Shown here piece by piece: positions 49,653 through 62,894 of a DNA stretch of 64,000 nt. The notes under the pieces are model-generated. The model saw nothing but the letters and a program-made list of their open reading frames with translations, was not told where the DNA came from and searched no databases. The stretch is from assembly GCF_004348345.1 (NCBI RefSeq), contig NZ_SMJZ01000001.1:62001-126000 (forward strand), in the 5' to 3' direction. The first letter of the stretch is position 1. Each line of letters starts with the position of its first letter. This DNA is from Nonomuraea longispora (GTDB lineage Bacteria > Actinomycetota > Actinomycetes > Streptosporangiales > Streptosporangiaceae). A program made the position numbers and the translations under genes.

Positions 49653-50470
49653 GCACGAGCCGGGCGTGTTTCCCCTGGACCCGGTGCCCCGCCTACCGGC
49701 GCATCGTGGAGACCGGAACGTTCTCTCAGGACGTGTGCATGATCCGACCCGACCGCCCCGCAGCGGCGGACGACCGGCTCCAGGTAGTCGACCAGGGGCC
49801 CGCCCAGCTCTGACGCCGAGCGTACGAAGGCGATCCGGTCGAACTCCGGGTGCTCCTCCGCGGCCGCCAGGTCCGCGAACCGCTCGCGCAGGAATGACGC
49901 CGGCCGGCTGGGCGCGCTGAACAGCACGCCGACGTTCCCGGTCGCGCCGCGCGTGACGAGCCAGAGGCTCAGGTCTTCCGGTGGCGTGTCGAGGCCGGTC
50001 TCCTCGACCAGCTCGCGGGCGGCGTGCCCGCGCAGCGCGGCCTCGTCGAGGGGGCCATCGCCCTCGGGCGGTTCCACGGAGCCGCCGGGCAGTTGCCAGC
50101 GGCCGGGCGCGACCGTGACCGGTGACATGCGCCCGACCATCAGGCGCCCGTCGTCGGCCGGCTGGACGACGGCGACGAAGAGGGACGGCAGCCAGGCGGC
50201 GGAGCCCATGACCCGGCGCAGGACGTGATGCCGGAACGTCGTGCGCACCCAGGAGACGGCCAGGTGGTGCGGCGCCTCCCACGCGAGGCTCGCGCACGCC
50301 ACCACCGGGCCGTCGAACAGGTTCGGGTTGGCTCGGACCGACTCCTCCCACAGGCGGTCCATCGCCGTCCGCTCGTCCGGCGACAGCGGGGGCGCGGCGG
50401 TCTCGGCCAGGGAGAGCCGGTGGACGTCCAGGAGTTCGACGCCGTGGGTGCGCGGCAGCGGTTCGGTCAC
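49649..50470 (-). CDS. NUDIX hydrolase
   Basis: 273 residues, with the Nudix box at about 140-168: G-G-S-V-E-P-P ... A-R-E-L-V-E-E-T-G-L. The acid before the R-E-x-x-E-E is one residue further away than the consensus. The N-terminal 90 residues are an extra domain without a known motif. Hydrolyses a nucleoside diphosphate linked to another group; substrate unknown. Overlaps the convergent methyltransferase by four bases. Confidence 0.87.
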   Translation of the reverse strand: MTEPLPRTHGVELLDVHRLSLAETAAPPLSPDERTAMDRLWEESVRANPNLFDGPVVACASLAWEAPHHLAVSWVRTTFRHHVLRRVMGSAAWLPSLFVAVVQPADDGRLMVGRMSPVTVAPGRWQLPGGSVEPPEGDGPLDEAALRGHAARELVEETGLDTPPEDLSLWLVTRGATGNVGVLFSAPSRPASFLRERFADLAAAEEHPEFDRIAFVRSASELGGPLVDYLEPVVRRCGAVGSDHAHVLRERSGLHDAPVGGAPGPGETRPARA

Positions 50471-50633
50471 CGGCCCATGCTCACCCTTCGTGATCTACCG
50501 GTCACCGGAATTGACCTTACCTTTGTCCCCGGAGCGTCGGCCGGCACGGCCCCGCCCGATTAGACGTAGGCTCCAGATCGGCAACCATTCCCGGCCGCAC
50601 CAGGCGGCGGCCCTCGCGAGGACGGAAACCGGC

Positions 50634-51089
50634 ATGACCGTCACTCCCGCACACCTGCGCGACCTCGCGGGTCGCGCCGAGGCGCTCACCGCCGAGGTCC
50701 TGGCGCTCTGCGACCGCGCCCTCCGGCCCGAGCTCGAGCCCATCACCACCGCGCGAGACACCGCGAGCCGGTTCGCCAGAGGCGCGGAAGAGCTCCACCG
50801 CGCGGCCGACGACCTGGCCAAGCTCCAGGCGCAGCCGTGCGGGCTGCCGTGGGGCGTCTGCCCCGAGCACGGCAACACCCTCTCCTCCCGTGCCGGCGTC
50901 ACGGAGTGCCGCGTGTGCCGGCGCACGTGGGACCACGACCGGCTCGGCCGGCCGTGCGAGGAGCCGGTGACGTGGAAGGTGATCGACCGGGCCGGCACGG
51001 AGACGCGGATGTGCGACGGGCACCTGCTCGGCGCCCGCGCCGCCGCCGAGAGCGCGACCTTCGTCCGCGTCGAGGAGAGCGGCTTCTGA
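50634..51089 (+). CDS. Hypothetical protein with a Cys-rich C-terminal half
   Basis: 151 residues from ATG 50634. The N-terminal 70 residues form an Ala/Glu/Arg-rich helix, probably coiled. The C-terminal half has C-G, C-P-E-H, C-R-V-C and later C-E-E and M-C-D-G-H, which may form zinc sites. No family recognised. It sits just before the furA promoter, so readthrough into furA is possible but no link is shown. Confidence 0.7.
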   Translation: MTVTPAHLRDLAGRAEALTAEVLALCDRALRPELEPITTARDTASRFARGAEELHRAADDLAKLQAQPCGLPWGVCPEHGNTLSSRAGVTECRVCRRTWDHDRLGRPCEEPVTWKVIDRAGTETRMCDGHLLGARAAAESATFVRVEESGF

Positions 51090-51108
51090 TCCGCGACACG
51101 CCGCTGAT

Positions 51109-51138
51109 TTGTATGGTTCGTTCTCTTGTATCGTTCGT
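51109..51138 (+). promoter_or_regulatory. Direct repeats upstream of furA, candidate FurA operator
   Basis: TTGTATGGTTCGT (51109-51121) and TTGTATCGTTCGT (51126-51138) differ at one base and are 17 bp apart, in an AT-rich patch 25-54 bp before the furA start. Autoregulation of furA-katG by FurA is established in several actinomycetes. Confidence 0.45.
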
Positions 51139-51162
51139 GTTTATGGGGATACGGTTGCGGCC

Positions 51163-53861
<2,699 letters not shown>

Positions 53862-53871
53862 TCAGACGGGT

Positions 53872-53903
53872 GTCCAGGCCGGCCGGCGCGGGCCGGCCTG
53901 GAC
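53872..53903. terminator. Perfect 13-bp hairpin between katG and ehuA
   Basis: GTCCAGGCCGGCC (53872-53884) pairs exactly with GGCCGGCCTGGAC (53891-53903) over a 6-nt loop. It lies 10 bp past the katG stop and 4 bp before the end of the convergent ehuA, so it likely serves both. Confidence 0.85.
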
Positions 53904-53907
53904 GTCC

Positions 53908-54726
53908 TCAGGCGTTCAGCACCGCCTGGAGGAAGTCCCGCGTACGCTGCTGCTCCGGCTCGTTGAAGATCTGCTCGGGCGGCCCGTCCTCGACGATCTG
54001 CCCCTGGTCGAACATGAGCACCCGGTGCGAGATGTCCCGGGCGAAGTTCATCTCGTGAGTGACGCACAGCAGGGTCAGGTTGCTCGACCGCGCGATGTCA
54101 CGCAGCAGGGACTGCACGCCGGAGACGAGCTCGGGGTCCAGCGCCGAGGTGACCTCGTCCAGCAGCAGCACCTCCGGCTCCATCGCGAGCGCCCGCGCGA
54201 TGGCGACCCGCTGCTGCTGCCCGCCCGACAACTGCGACGGATGCGCGAGCGCCTTGTCGGACAGCTCGACCATCTCCAGCAGGTCGCGCGCCTTCTCCTC
54301 CGCCTGCTCCCGCGGGACGCCGAGCGCCCGCACCGGAGCCTCGGTGATGTTGCGCAGCACGTTCATGTTCGGGAACAGGTTGAACTGCTGGAACACCATG
54401 CCGATCTTCTTGCGGACCTGGCGCAGGTGCTTCTCGTCGGCCGGTACCATCCGGTCGCCGCGCTTCATGTGCGACAGGCACTGGCCGTCGACCTCGATGG
54501 TGCCGGACGTGACCCGTTCGAGGGTCATCAGCAGGCGCAGGATCGTCGTCTTCCCCGAACCGCTCGGCCCGATGAGGGTGACGCGCTCCGCGGGCTTGAC
54601 GTGGAAGTCCAGCTCGCGCAGGACCGTCACGTCGCCGAACCGCTTGACGACCTTGTCGAACTGGATCATCCACTGCTGATCGTCGCCGGCACGGGGATCT
54701 TTTTCGGACTGCGTATCAGGTATCAA
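53908..54726 (-). CDS. ehuA: ABC transporter ATPase, ectoine/hydroxyectoine type (EhuA-like)
   Basis: 272 residues. Walker A G-P-S-G-S-G-K-T near 52-59, Q-loop F-Q-Q-F-N-L-F-P, signature L-S-G-G-Q-Q-Q-R, Walker B V-L-L-L-D-E-V-T, and H-loop T-H-E-M. It is the energising subunit of a polar-amino-acid-type importer. Its start overlaps ehuD by 11 bp at the end of an ehuB-ehuC-ehuD-ehuA operon, the order known for ectoine uptake. The substrate assignment rests on the whole operon. Confidence 0.88.
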   Translation of the reverse strand: MIPDTQSEKDPRAGDDQQWMIQFDKVVKRFGDVTVLRELDFHVKPAERVTLIGPSGSGKTTILRLLMTLERVTSGTIEVDGQCLSHMKRGDRMVPADEKHLRQVRKKIGMVFQQFNLFPNMNVLRNITEAPVRALGVPREQAEEKARDLLEMVELSDKALAHPSQLSGGQQQRVAIARALAMEPEVLLLDEVTSALDPELVSGVQSLLRDIARSSNLTLLCVTHEMNFARDISHRVLMFDQGQIVEDGPPEQIFNEPEQQRTRDFLQAVLNA

Positions 54727-55369
54727 GACGGCGCTCCATACGACGGACGAGCATCGACGCCGGAATCGCGATGAGCAGGAAGAACAGCCCGGCGATGGTC
54801 ATCGGCTCCAGGTAGCGGAAACTCTCGGAACCGACCCCGCGGGCGAGCCCGACGACGTCGACAACGGTGATCACGGAAAGCTGCGGCGACTCCTTGAAGA
54901 TCGCCACCACGTAGTTGCCCAGAGCGGGCAGGGCCCGGCGTACGGCCTGCGGCAGAACGATGCTGATCCAGGTGTAGGGGCGGGGCATGTTGAGGGCGAT
55001 CGCCGCCTCCCACTGGCCCTTCGGCACACCGTCGATGCCCGCGCGGTAGACCTCCGAGGTGTAGGCGGCGTAGTGCACGCCCAGCCCGATGATCCCCGTC
55101 GTCAGCGCGGTCATCTTGAATCCGAAGTCGGGCAGCACGTAGTAGAGCACGAACAACTGCACCAGCAGCGGCGTGCTGCGGATGAACTCCATGATCGCGC
55201 CCACCGGCCGGCTGATGTACGCCCGGCGCGAGCGGCGCAGCAGTGCCACGAACAGCCCCAGCACGAACGCGAGCACCGCGCCGCCGAGAGTGGCCTGCAC
55301 GGTGACCAGCAGTCCCTGCGTCAGCAGCTGGGGCAGGATCTCCAGTGTCCAGTTCCAGTCCCAGATCAT
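54716..55369 (-). CDS. ehuD: ABC transporter permease (EhuD-like)
   Basis: 217 residues, a HisM/amino-acid permease with five helices and the EAA loop Q-W-E-A-A-I-A-L-N-M near 125-140. It pairs with EhuC in the membrane channel. Its start overlaps ehuC by 4 bp and its stop lies inside ehuA. Typical membrane size of this group. Confidence 0.87.
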   Translation of the reverse strand: MIWDWNWTLEILPQLLTQGLLVTVQATLGGAVLAFVLGLFVALLRRSRRAYISRPVGAIMEFIRSTPLLVQLFVLYYVLPDFGFKMTALTTGIIGLGVHYAAYTSEVYRAGIDGVPKGQWEAAIALNMPRPYTWISIVLPQAVRRALPALGNYVVAIFKESPQLSVITVVDVVGLARGVGSESFRYLEPMTIAGLFFLLIAIPASMLVRRMERRLDT

Positions 55370-56100
55370 CGGGCCGCCTCCACTGCCGCCGTGGCCCGCC
55401 GCCGCCGCGGCTTACCCCGGCCCACCATGCGCGCGGCCCGCCGCTCGACGAACCGCATCACCAACGTGATCGCGTACGAGAACACGAAGTAGATCACCAG
55501 CATCAGCGCGAACACGATCAGCTGGTCGCTGCCGGAGTTGACCAGCAGCCGGCCCTCGTAGGCGAGGTCGGCCACGGTGATGACGGACAGCAGCGACGTC
55601 GCCTTGAGCAGTTCGATGAGCAGGTTGTTCATCGGGGGGATCATCTCGACGAACGCCTGCGGCAGGATGACGTAGCGCATCCGTTGCAACGGCGAGAAGT
55701 TCAGCGCGATCGCGGCCTCACGCTGGCTGGGGGGCACGGCCTGCAGCGCGCCGCGCACCACCTCCGAGCCGTACGCGCCCAGGTTGAGACCGAGCGCCAG
55801 CACGCCCGCGAACACCTTGTCCATCTGGTAGCCCGTGAGGATGGGCATCGCGTAGAACAGCCAGAACAGCTGGACGAGCACCGACGTGCCGCGGAAGAAC
55901 TCCATGTAGACGCGGGCGACGCCCCGGACGGTCCGCAGGGGCGACGACGCCATCAGCCCCACGACCAGGGCGATGACGATGGCGAGCGCGGCGCCGCCCG
56001 CCGCGCTCTGCAACGTGACCGCGGCCCCCTGGCACAGGAAGGGCATCGTCTCGCCGAAGACGCCGGGCAGGTCCCCGCTGCACGGGTTGACAGTCATCAT
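55366..56100 (-). CDS. ehuC: ABC transporter permease (EhuC-like)
   Basis: 244 residues with five or six helices; F-F-R-G-T-S-V-L-V-Q-L-F-W-L-F and R-E-A-A-I-A-L-N-F near 123 are the typical EAA contact loop. The C-terminus is an Arg-rich cytoplasmic tail. It starts 7 bp after the end of ehuB and overlaps ehuD by 4 bp. Confidence 0.87.
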   Translation of the reverse strand: MMTVNPCSGDLPGVFGETMPFLCQGAAVTLQSAAGGAALAIVIALVVGLMASSPLRTVRGVARVYMEFFRGTSVLVQLFWLFYAMPILTGYQMDKVFAGVLALGLNLGAYGSEVVRGALQAVPPSQREAAIALNFSPLQRMRYVILPQAFVEMIPPMNNLLIELLKATSLLSVITVADLAYEGRLLVNSGSDQLIVFALMLVIYFVFSYAITLVMRFVERRAARMVGRGKPRRRRATAAVEAAR

Positions 56101-56107
56101 GCTCGCG

Positions 56108-57043
56108 TCAGGAGCCCGCGCAGAGCTGCTGGGCGGTGAGCTTGGCGGCGTTGTCGACCTCGGTCTTCGTGAAGCCGAACTTCTCGATGAGCGGCAGCAC
56201 GCCGTTGGAGTCCTGCAGCTTCTTCAGCTCGGCGTTGAACGCCTCGATGAGCCCGGTGTCCTCCTTGCGGAAGCCGAACCCCCCGGCGCCGAGCTGCTCC
56301 TTCCCGTCGACGACCGGCACGAACGACTCCGTGACCTCCAGCGGCTCGTCCGCGTACTGCTGCTGGAGCGTCCAGCGCAGCGAGACGGCGGTCAGCGCGA
56401 TCGCGTCCACCCGGCCGGCGAGGATGCCCTTGAAGGCCGCGTTCTGGTTGGGGAAGACCTGGATCTGGCCGTCCTTCACGCCACCGGACTCCGCGTAGCC
56501 CTTCTCGACGGCGCCTTCGAGCACGCCGAGCTTGGCTCCGCTCTTCGCGATCTCCTCGAAGCTGGTGAGCTTCTTCGGGTTGCCCTTGGCCACCAGGAAC
56601 GCGGTCGTGCCGGCGTAGTCGGGGTTCGAGAAGGCGATCTGCGAGCACCGCTCCGGGATGATGAACATGCCGGCGGCGATGAAGTCGTACTGCTTCGACT
56701 GCAACCCGGGGATCAGTGAGCCGAAGGAGTCGACGATCTGCGCCTCCAAAGTGTCCACGCCGAGCGCCTTGAAGATCGCGCGGGCCACTTCGGGGGCCTC
56801 GCCGGTCAGGTTTCCGTCCTTGTCGCGGTAGCCGTACGGCTGCTCGTTGGCGATGCCGACCTTGATCGTGCCCGTCTGCTTGAAGCGGGCGAGGGGGTCG
56901 GCGCCCTGCGAGGCGCCCGTGGTGCCCCCGCCCTCGTCGACGCGGCTGCAACCGGCGATGAGTGCGGGGCCGCCGACGAGAGCCGCCGCAGTGAGTCCCG
57001 AGCTTCTGAAGAAATCCCGACGCGTCCAACGGTTGGCCGTCAC
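56108..57043 (-). CDS. ehuB: Ectoine/hydroxyectoine-binding lipoprotein (EhuB-like)
   Basis: 311 residues from GTG 57043. An N-terminal twin-arginine-like R-R-D-F-F leads to the lipobox L-I-A-G-C near residue 31. The type II binding fold follows (G-T-I-K-V-G-I-A-N-E-Q-P-Y-G-Y, A-G-M-F-I-I-P-E-R-C), a pattern I recall for EhuB. It captures ectoines outside the membrane and delivers them to EhuCD. First gene of the operon, with its promoter in the 57.1-57.4 kb region. Uptake of a compatible solute for osmoprotection or carbon is the likely role. Confidence 0.87.
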   Translation of the reverse strand: MTANRWTRRDFFRSSGLTAAALVGGPALIAGCSRVDEGGGTTGASQGADPLARFKQTGTIKVGIANEQPYGYRDKDGNLTGEAPEVARAIFKALGVDTLEAQIVDSFGSLIPGLQSKQYDFIAAGMFIIPERCSQIAFSNPDYAGTTAFLVAKGNPKKLTSFEEIAKSGAKLGVLEGAVEKGYAESGGVKDGQIQVFPNQNAAFKGILAGRVDAIALTAVSLRWTLQQQYADEPLEVTESFVPVVDGKEQLGAGGFGFRKEDTGLIEAFNAELKKLQDSNGVLPLIEKFGFTKTEVDNAAKLTAQQLCAGS

Positions 57044-57714
57044 GCTTCACTCCCGTTCGTGCCGATATCGTAACTATGCTCATCCGAACGGATCGTCAAA
57101 GACTGGTGTCCCCGCCGTTCGGTTCCCTATGCAGGATGGGTAGGCCCGGAGATACCGTGGCCTCGCGATGCGCTCCGCCGCTTCGGCGCCGCTCGGAGAC
57201 ACCCGGCCCCGCGCATGCGGGCGGGCCCTCCGCCATGCGTACGTCGAACCGGCGATGCGTTTCGCCAACATGGGCCCCGAACCTAGCGGACGGACCTGTG
57301 TGCTCCTCCGAACCGTCTTCGGCCCGCGATGTTTGAGAGCCGGGCCCAGGCGGGTAGGGAAAAAGGCTTGTCCGTTTTCTGGGTGCTCCAGTGGATCGGC
57401 CTTCCCGCCCTGCTTGCCCACTAGCATATCTGACCTGGGGAAACATCGGCGGTGACGCAATCTCGTCATCTTACAGGAACGCTTTCGGAGCCGTCACGGA
57501 AAGATCTCGAACGGGGAACAGGGCGCGTGTCCAGAGGAAAAATATGTGATTCGCGTTACCTGACATTGATGTCAACCTGTGACCTGGGTAAACCCACCAG
57601 CCCCACTGACACCCGAGAGCGGACACGACCGATCCTGCCGCCGACCTGCCAGGTCAGACGCCTACGCCCATACCACTGGCTGCGGGGCTCAGCAGAATCA
57701 GATGATCTGATTGC
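57044..57714. other. Gene-free 671 bp between ehuB and a toxin-antitoxin remnant
   Basis: No intact frame is convincing. The left part should hold the ehu promoter; TAGCATAT near 57422 is a possible -10-like element. The right part is less GC-rich and contains the inverted repeat TGACAT-TG-ATGTCA (57561-57574). Otherwise I see no recognisable structure. Confidence 0.55.
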
Positions 57715-57840
57715 GTGAAGGTGGAGACCGCTACTGAAGCCCGAAGTGCGGGAACACTCGACGAGGATTTCGAGGCTGATGTGGCGGCGGCTCGTGAGGC
57801 GGTCGATGACGAGATGAGACAGACGTGGCCCGACGCCTGA
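57715..57840 (+). CDS. Short antitoxin-like gene upstream of a broken vapC
   Basis: 41 residues from GTG 57715, an in-frame stop lies just upstream at 57703. The product is acidic and helical (L-D-E-D-F-E-A-D-V-A-A-A-R-E-A-V) and ends in W-P-D-A, overlapping the toxin start by 16 bp. It may be the C-terminal part of an antitoxin that lost its DNA-binding N-terminus. Antitoxin assignment rests on its position. Confidence 0.5.
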   Translation: MKVETATEARSAGTLDEDFEADVAAAREAVDDEMRQTWPDA

Positions 57841-58055
57841 TGTTGGACACGGGTGTACTCATCGCGGCAGAGCATCTGTGGACTCGGTGATCGAACATGT
57901 CGCGATTGCAGCCGTCACGGTGACCGAACCACCGGTCGGCGTGGAGTTGGCAGATACAGCCCGCCGACCCGGCCGGCAGACCTTCGTGGACGACGTTCTG
58001 GCGCTGATTCCCGTCGAGGAGTACACGGCAGACGTCGCCGAAGTTCACGCACGTC

Positions 58056-60375
<2,320 letters not shown>

Positions 60376-60384
60376 GGAACCACC

Positions 60385-60409
60385 GTAACCGCGGTATCCA
60401 CGCGGTAAC
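60385..60409. promoter_or_regulatory. 25-bp near-palindrome, candidate HxlR operator
   Basis: GTAACCGCG (60385-60393) and CGCGGTAAC (60401-60409) are inverted arms with one mismatch and a 7-bp centre, between divergent starts at 60375 and 60457. Both arms contain GTAAC, as does the site beside the other HxlR gene at 10.2 kb. Confidence 0.5.
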
Positions 60410-60456
60410 CACGACCCCCGCTACCTTGTGCGGCACCGCAAGGAAGAGGTGGGAGC

Positions 60457-61119
60457 ATGGGAAAGATCGTTGTGTTCGGTGCGGGCGGGCGCGTCGGACG
60501 GGCGGCCGTCGGCGAGGCCCTTCGCCGCGGCCATCAGGTCACCGCGGTCGTGCGCGCACCGGACAGACACCAGCGCCTCACGGGGGCCACAGTCCGCGCC
60601 GGCGACGTCACCGACGCCGACGCGATCACCGACCTCGCGACCGGGCACGACGCCGCCATCATGGCCGCGTACGACGCCGGCGCGCGGCCCGACGTCTTCT
60701 TCCCTGCCGCCGCCCGCGCCCTTGTCGACGGGCTGACCCGGGCCGGGGTGGGCAGGCTGGTCACCGTCGGCCTCGCGGCCACGCTGAAGACCCCCGATGG
60801 CACACCGTTGATGGACACCCCGGGTTTCCCGCAGGAGTTCCGCCCCATCTGCCTGGGGCACGCGGCGGCGTCGGCCCTGCTGCGCTCCTCGGGCGCCAGG
60901 ACGGACTGGCTGATCGTCAGCCCGGCCGGCGACTTCGACCACGCCGGCGCACGTTCCGGCCGCTACACCATCGCAGAGATCGACATGGCCGGCCGCATCT
61001 CCTACGCCGACCTGGCGGTCGCCCTGCTCGACGAGATCGACACCCCTCGCCACCACCGTACGCACATCGGCGTCACCGCGGCGGGCGGTGTCGGCGACGC
61101 GGACGACACCCGAGGTTGA
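60457..61119 (+). CDS. NAD(P)-binding protein, atypical short-chain dehydrogenase family
   Basis: 220 residues with GGAAGAGGT-like sequence upstream. G-A-G-G-R-V-G-R glycine loop near residue 8, then V-V-R-A-P-D-R near 31-37 that favours NADPH. Lacks the Tyr-x3-Lys active site, so it belongs with the NmrA/SDR-a group, including FMN- or quinone-type reductases. It is probably induced through the divergent HxlR regulator by an electrophile or redox cue. Confidence 0.88.
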   Translation: MGKIVVFGAGGRVGRAAVGEALRRGHQVTAVVRAPDRHQRLTGATVRAGDVTDADAITDLATGHDAAIMAAYDAGARPDVFFPAAARALVDGLTRAGVGRLVTVGLAATLKTPDGTPLMDTPGFPQEFRPICLGHAAASALLRSSGARTDWLIVSPAGDFDHAGARSGRYTIAEIDMAGRISYADLAVALLDEIDTPRHHRTHIGVTAAGGVGDADDTRG

Positions 61120-61349
61120 CGCGCCCGCCGGTCAGGGGCACTTCCGCGGGGCCGTGTCGCATGCCGCGTCCCCCCCGCGAGCGCCCGGATCCGTGACGGC
61201 AACGGAAAGCCGCTCAACCCGTTGTCCGCCCTTCACTGATCACGTTTTAATGAAGACGCGTTTAGGCGCCCGCCGACCCAGGGAGGGGAACGTACGACCG
61301 GCTTTCGGGGAGTGCGCCGTCAAGGGATCAGTGACGGGTTGGAGTCCAC

Positions 61350-62894
61350 ATGTATGACGAACCGGCACCGCCTCCCTCCCTCGCCGCGCGCGTGTGGGGA
61401 CTGTTACGGCAGGCGGGGACGCTTTTCCGTCGCCGCCTCGTGGTGATCGTGGTTGTCGTCGCCGTCCTGATCTCCACCGTCGTCCTCGTGAACTACACCC
61501 AGGGCTGGTGGCCATGGGGCGGTTGTGAGACGCAGAGCGAGGATGTCGTCGCCGTCGAAGGCGAGTGCGTCGGGCTGATGGACCCGGCCGAGGGGACGAT
61601 GGTTCTCGGCAAGGAATACCAGCAGCTTCTCGAGGTCATCGCGGCGGAGAACCGCGAGGTCACCGCGGAGGGCGACTACAGCACGATCGCCCTCCTCGCC
61701 CCGATGGGGGCGGGCCCGCGCGGGCTGGTCGGCGATCGCGCTCTGCACCAGCTCGAAGGGGCGTTCATCGGCCAGTACCGCGCCAACCGTTCCGAGACAT
61801 TCCCCAAGATCCGGCTGGTCCTGGCCAACACCGGCCACGACGGCTCGAAGTGGCGCACGGCGGTGGAGGCCGTACGCAAGAACGCCGCGACGGGAGCGAC
61901 GGGCATCCCCGGCCAGATCGTCGCGGTCACCGGGATGGGCCCGAGCCAGCAGGAGAGCATCGACGCCGCTCGCGCCCTGGCGAAGGACCCCGGGATTCCG
62001 ATGGTGGCCGACTTCATCACGGCGGCCGGGTTCAACACCACGGGGGAGATCGACGACGGCGGACCCATTCCGGGGCTCACCCGCACGGCCGTCAGCACCT
62101 CGGCGCAGCTGGAAGCCATCGCGAAAGAGCTCAAGGACAAGAAGGTCAAGGGAAGCGCGGCCCTGATGTGGGCTGACGTGACCCCGCAGGGCACCAAGGA
62201 CCTGTACGCCGGCTCGCTGAAGGACGCCTTCCTCGATCCGGAGCTCGGGCTGAAGGAGTATGTCGACAAGTCCGGACTCAGTTTCCCGTTCGACCCGCGT
62301 GGCGGCCCTTCGCTCCTGCGCACCATCAGCGACACGATCTGCGGCACGAAAACCGACATGATCTTCTACGCCGGCCGCCAGACGTTCATGCCCACGTTCC
62401 TCAAGCTGCTGCGCAACCGGCCCTGCCGGTCGACGCCGATCACCGTGGTCACCGGCGACGACGCCCAGAACCAGGATCCGAACGACCCGTCGCTGCACGA
62501 CCCGGACGCGCCCATCAAGGTGATGTTCGTGCCGCTGGCGGAGCCGAAGCGGCTCGACCACGAGGACAACGAGCACCGTCAGCTCTACCAGCAGTTCAGG
62601 AACGAGTTCGTGGCGCCCCACCATGGCGTGAGCTTCTCCGCGGCGCACCTGGGCAGCGGGCTGGCGATCATGTCGTACGACGCGGTGACCGCCGCCGCCA
62701 CCGCGGTGCAGAAGGCCGCGATCGGCGCCGACCCGTCCCAGCTCAACCTGCCCTCCACCGCGGCGGTGCGCGGGCAGCTCTATCTGTTCACTGGGACCAA
62801 CGCCATCCGCGGCGCCAGCGGCGCCTTCACGCTCGACTCCAGGACCGGGGAACGGGTGAACCTCACCGCCCCCACACCCGTGACTATCCCGTGA
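61350..62894 (+). CDS. Membrane-anchored periplasmic-binding-protein-like protein
   Basis: 514 residues. A 30-residue basic cytoplasmic head is followed by one membrane helix (about 29-49), and the rest is outside. The large domain has the alternating alpha/beta pattern of type I binding proteins (V-A-V-T-G-M-G-P-S-Q, M-I-F-Y-A-G-R, G-S-G-L-A-I-M-S-Y-D-A). It has no lipobox or ABC partner, so it may be a sensor rather than a transporter part. It is convergent with the kinase and overlaps its 3' end by 11 bp. Four cysteines may form disulfides. Confidence 0.75.
   Translation: MYDEPAPPPSLAARVWGLLRQAGTLFRRRLVVIVVVVAVLISTVVLVNYTQGWWPWGGCETQSEDVVAVEGECVGLMDPAEGTMVLGKEYQQLLEVIAAENREVTAEGDYSTIALLAPMGAGPRGLVGDRALHQLEGAFIGQYRANRSETFPKIRLVLANTGHDGSKWRTAVEAVRKNAATGATGIPGQIVAVTGMGPSQQESIDAARALAKDPGIPMVADFITAAGFNTTGEIDDGGPIPGLTRTAVSTSAQLEAIAKELKDKKVKGSAALMWADVTPQGTKDLYAGSLKDAFLDPELGLKEYVDKSGLSFPFDPRGGPSLLRTISDTICGTKTDMIFYAGRQTFMPTFLKLLRNRPCRSTPITVVTGDDAQNQDPNDPSLHDPDAPIKVMFVPLAEPKRLDHEDNEHRQLYQQFRNEFVAPHHGVSFSAAHLGSGLAIMSYDAVTAAATAVQKAAIGADPSQLNLPSTAAVRGQLYLFTGTNAIRGASGAFTLDSRTGERVNLTAPTPVTIP

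Noticed and set aside
57080-57469. A 129-codon minus frame upstream of ehuB
   Set aside because: Composition is Arg/Pro-rich with no motif, and it occupies the expected promoter of the ehu operon.
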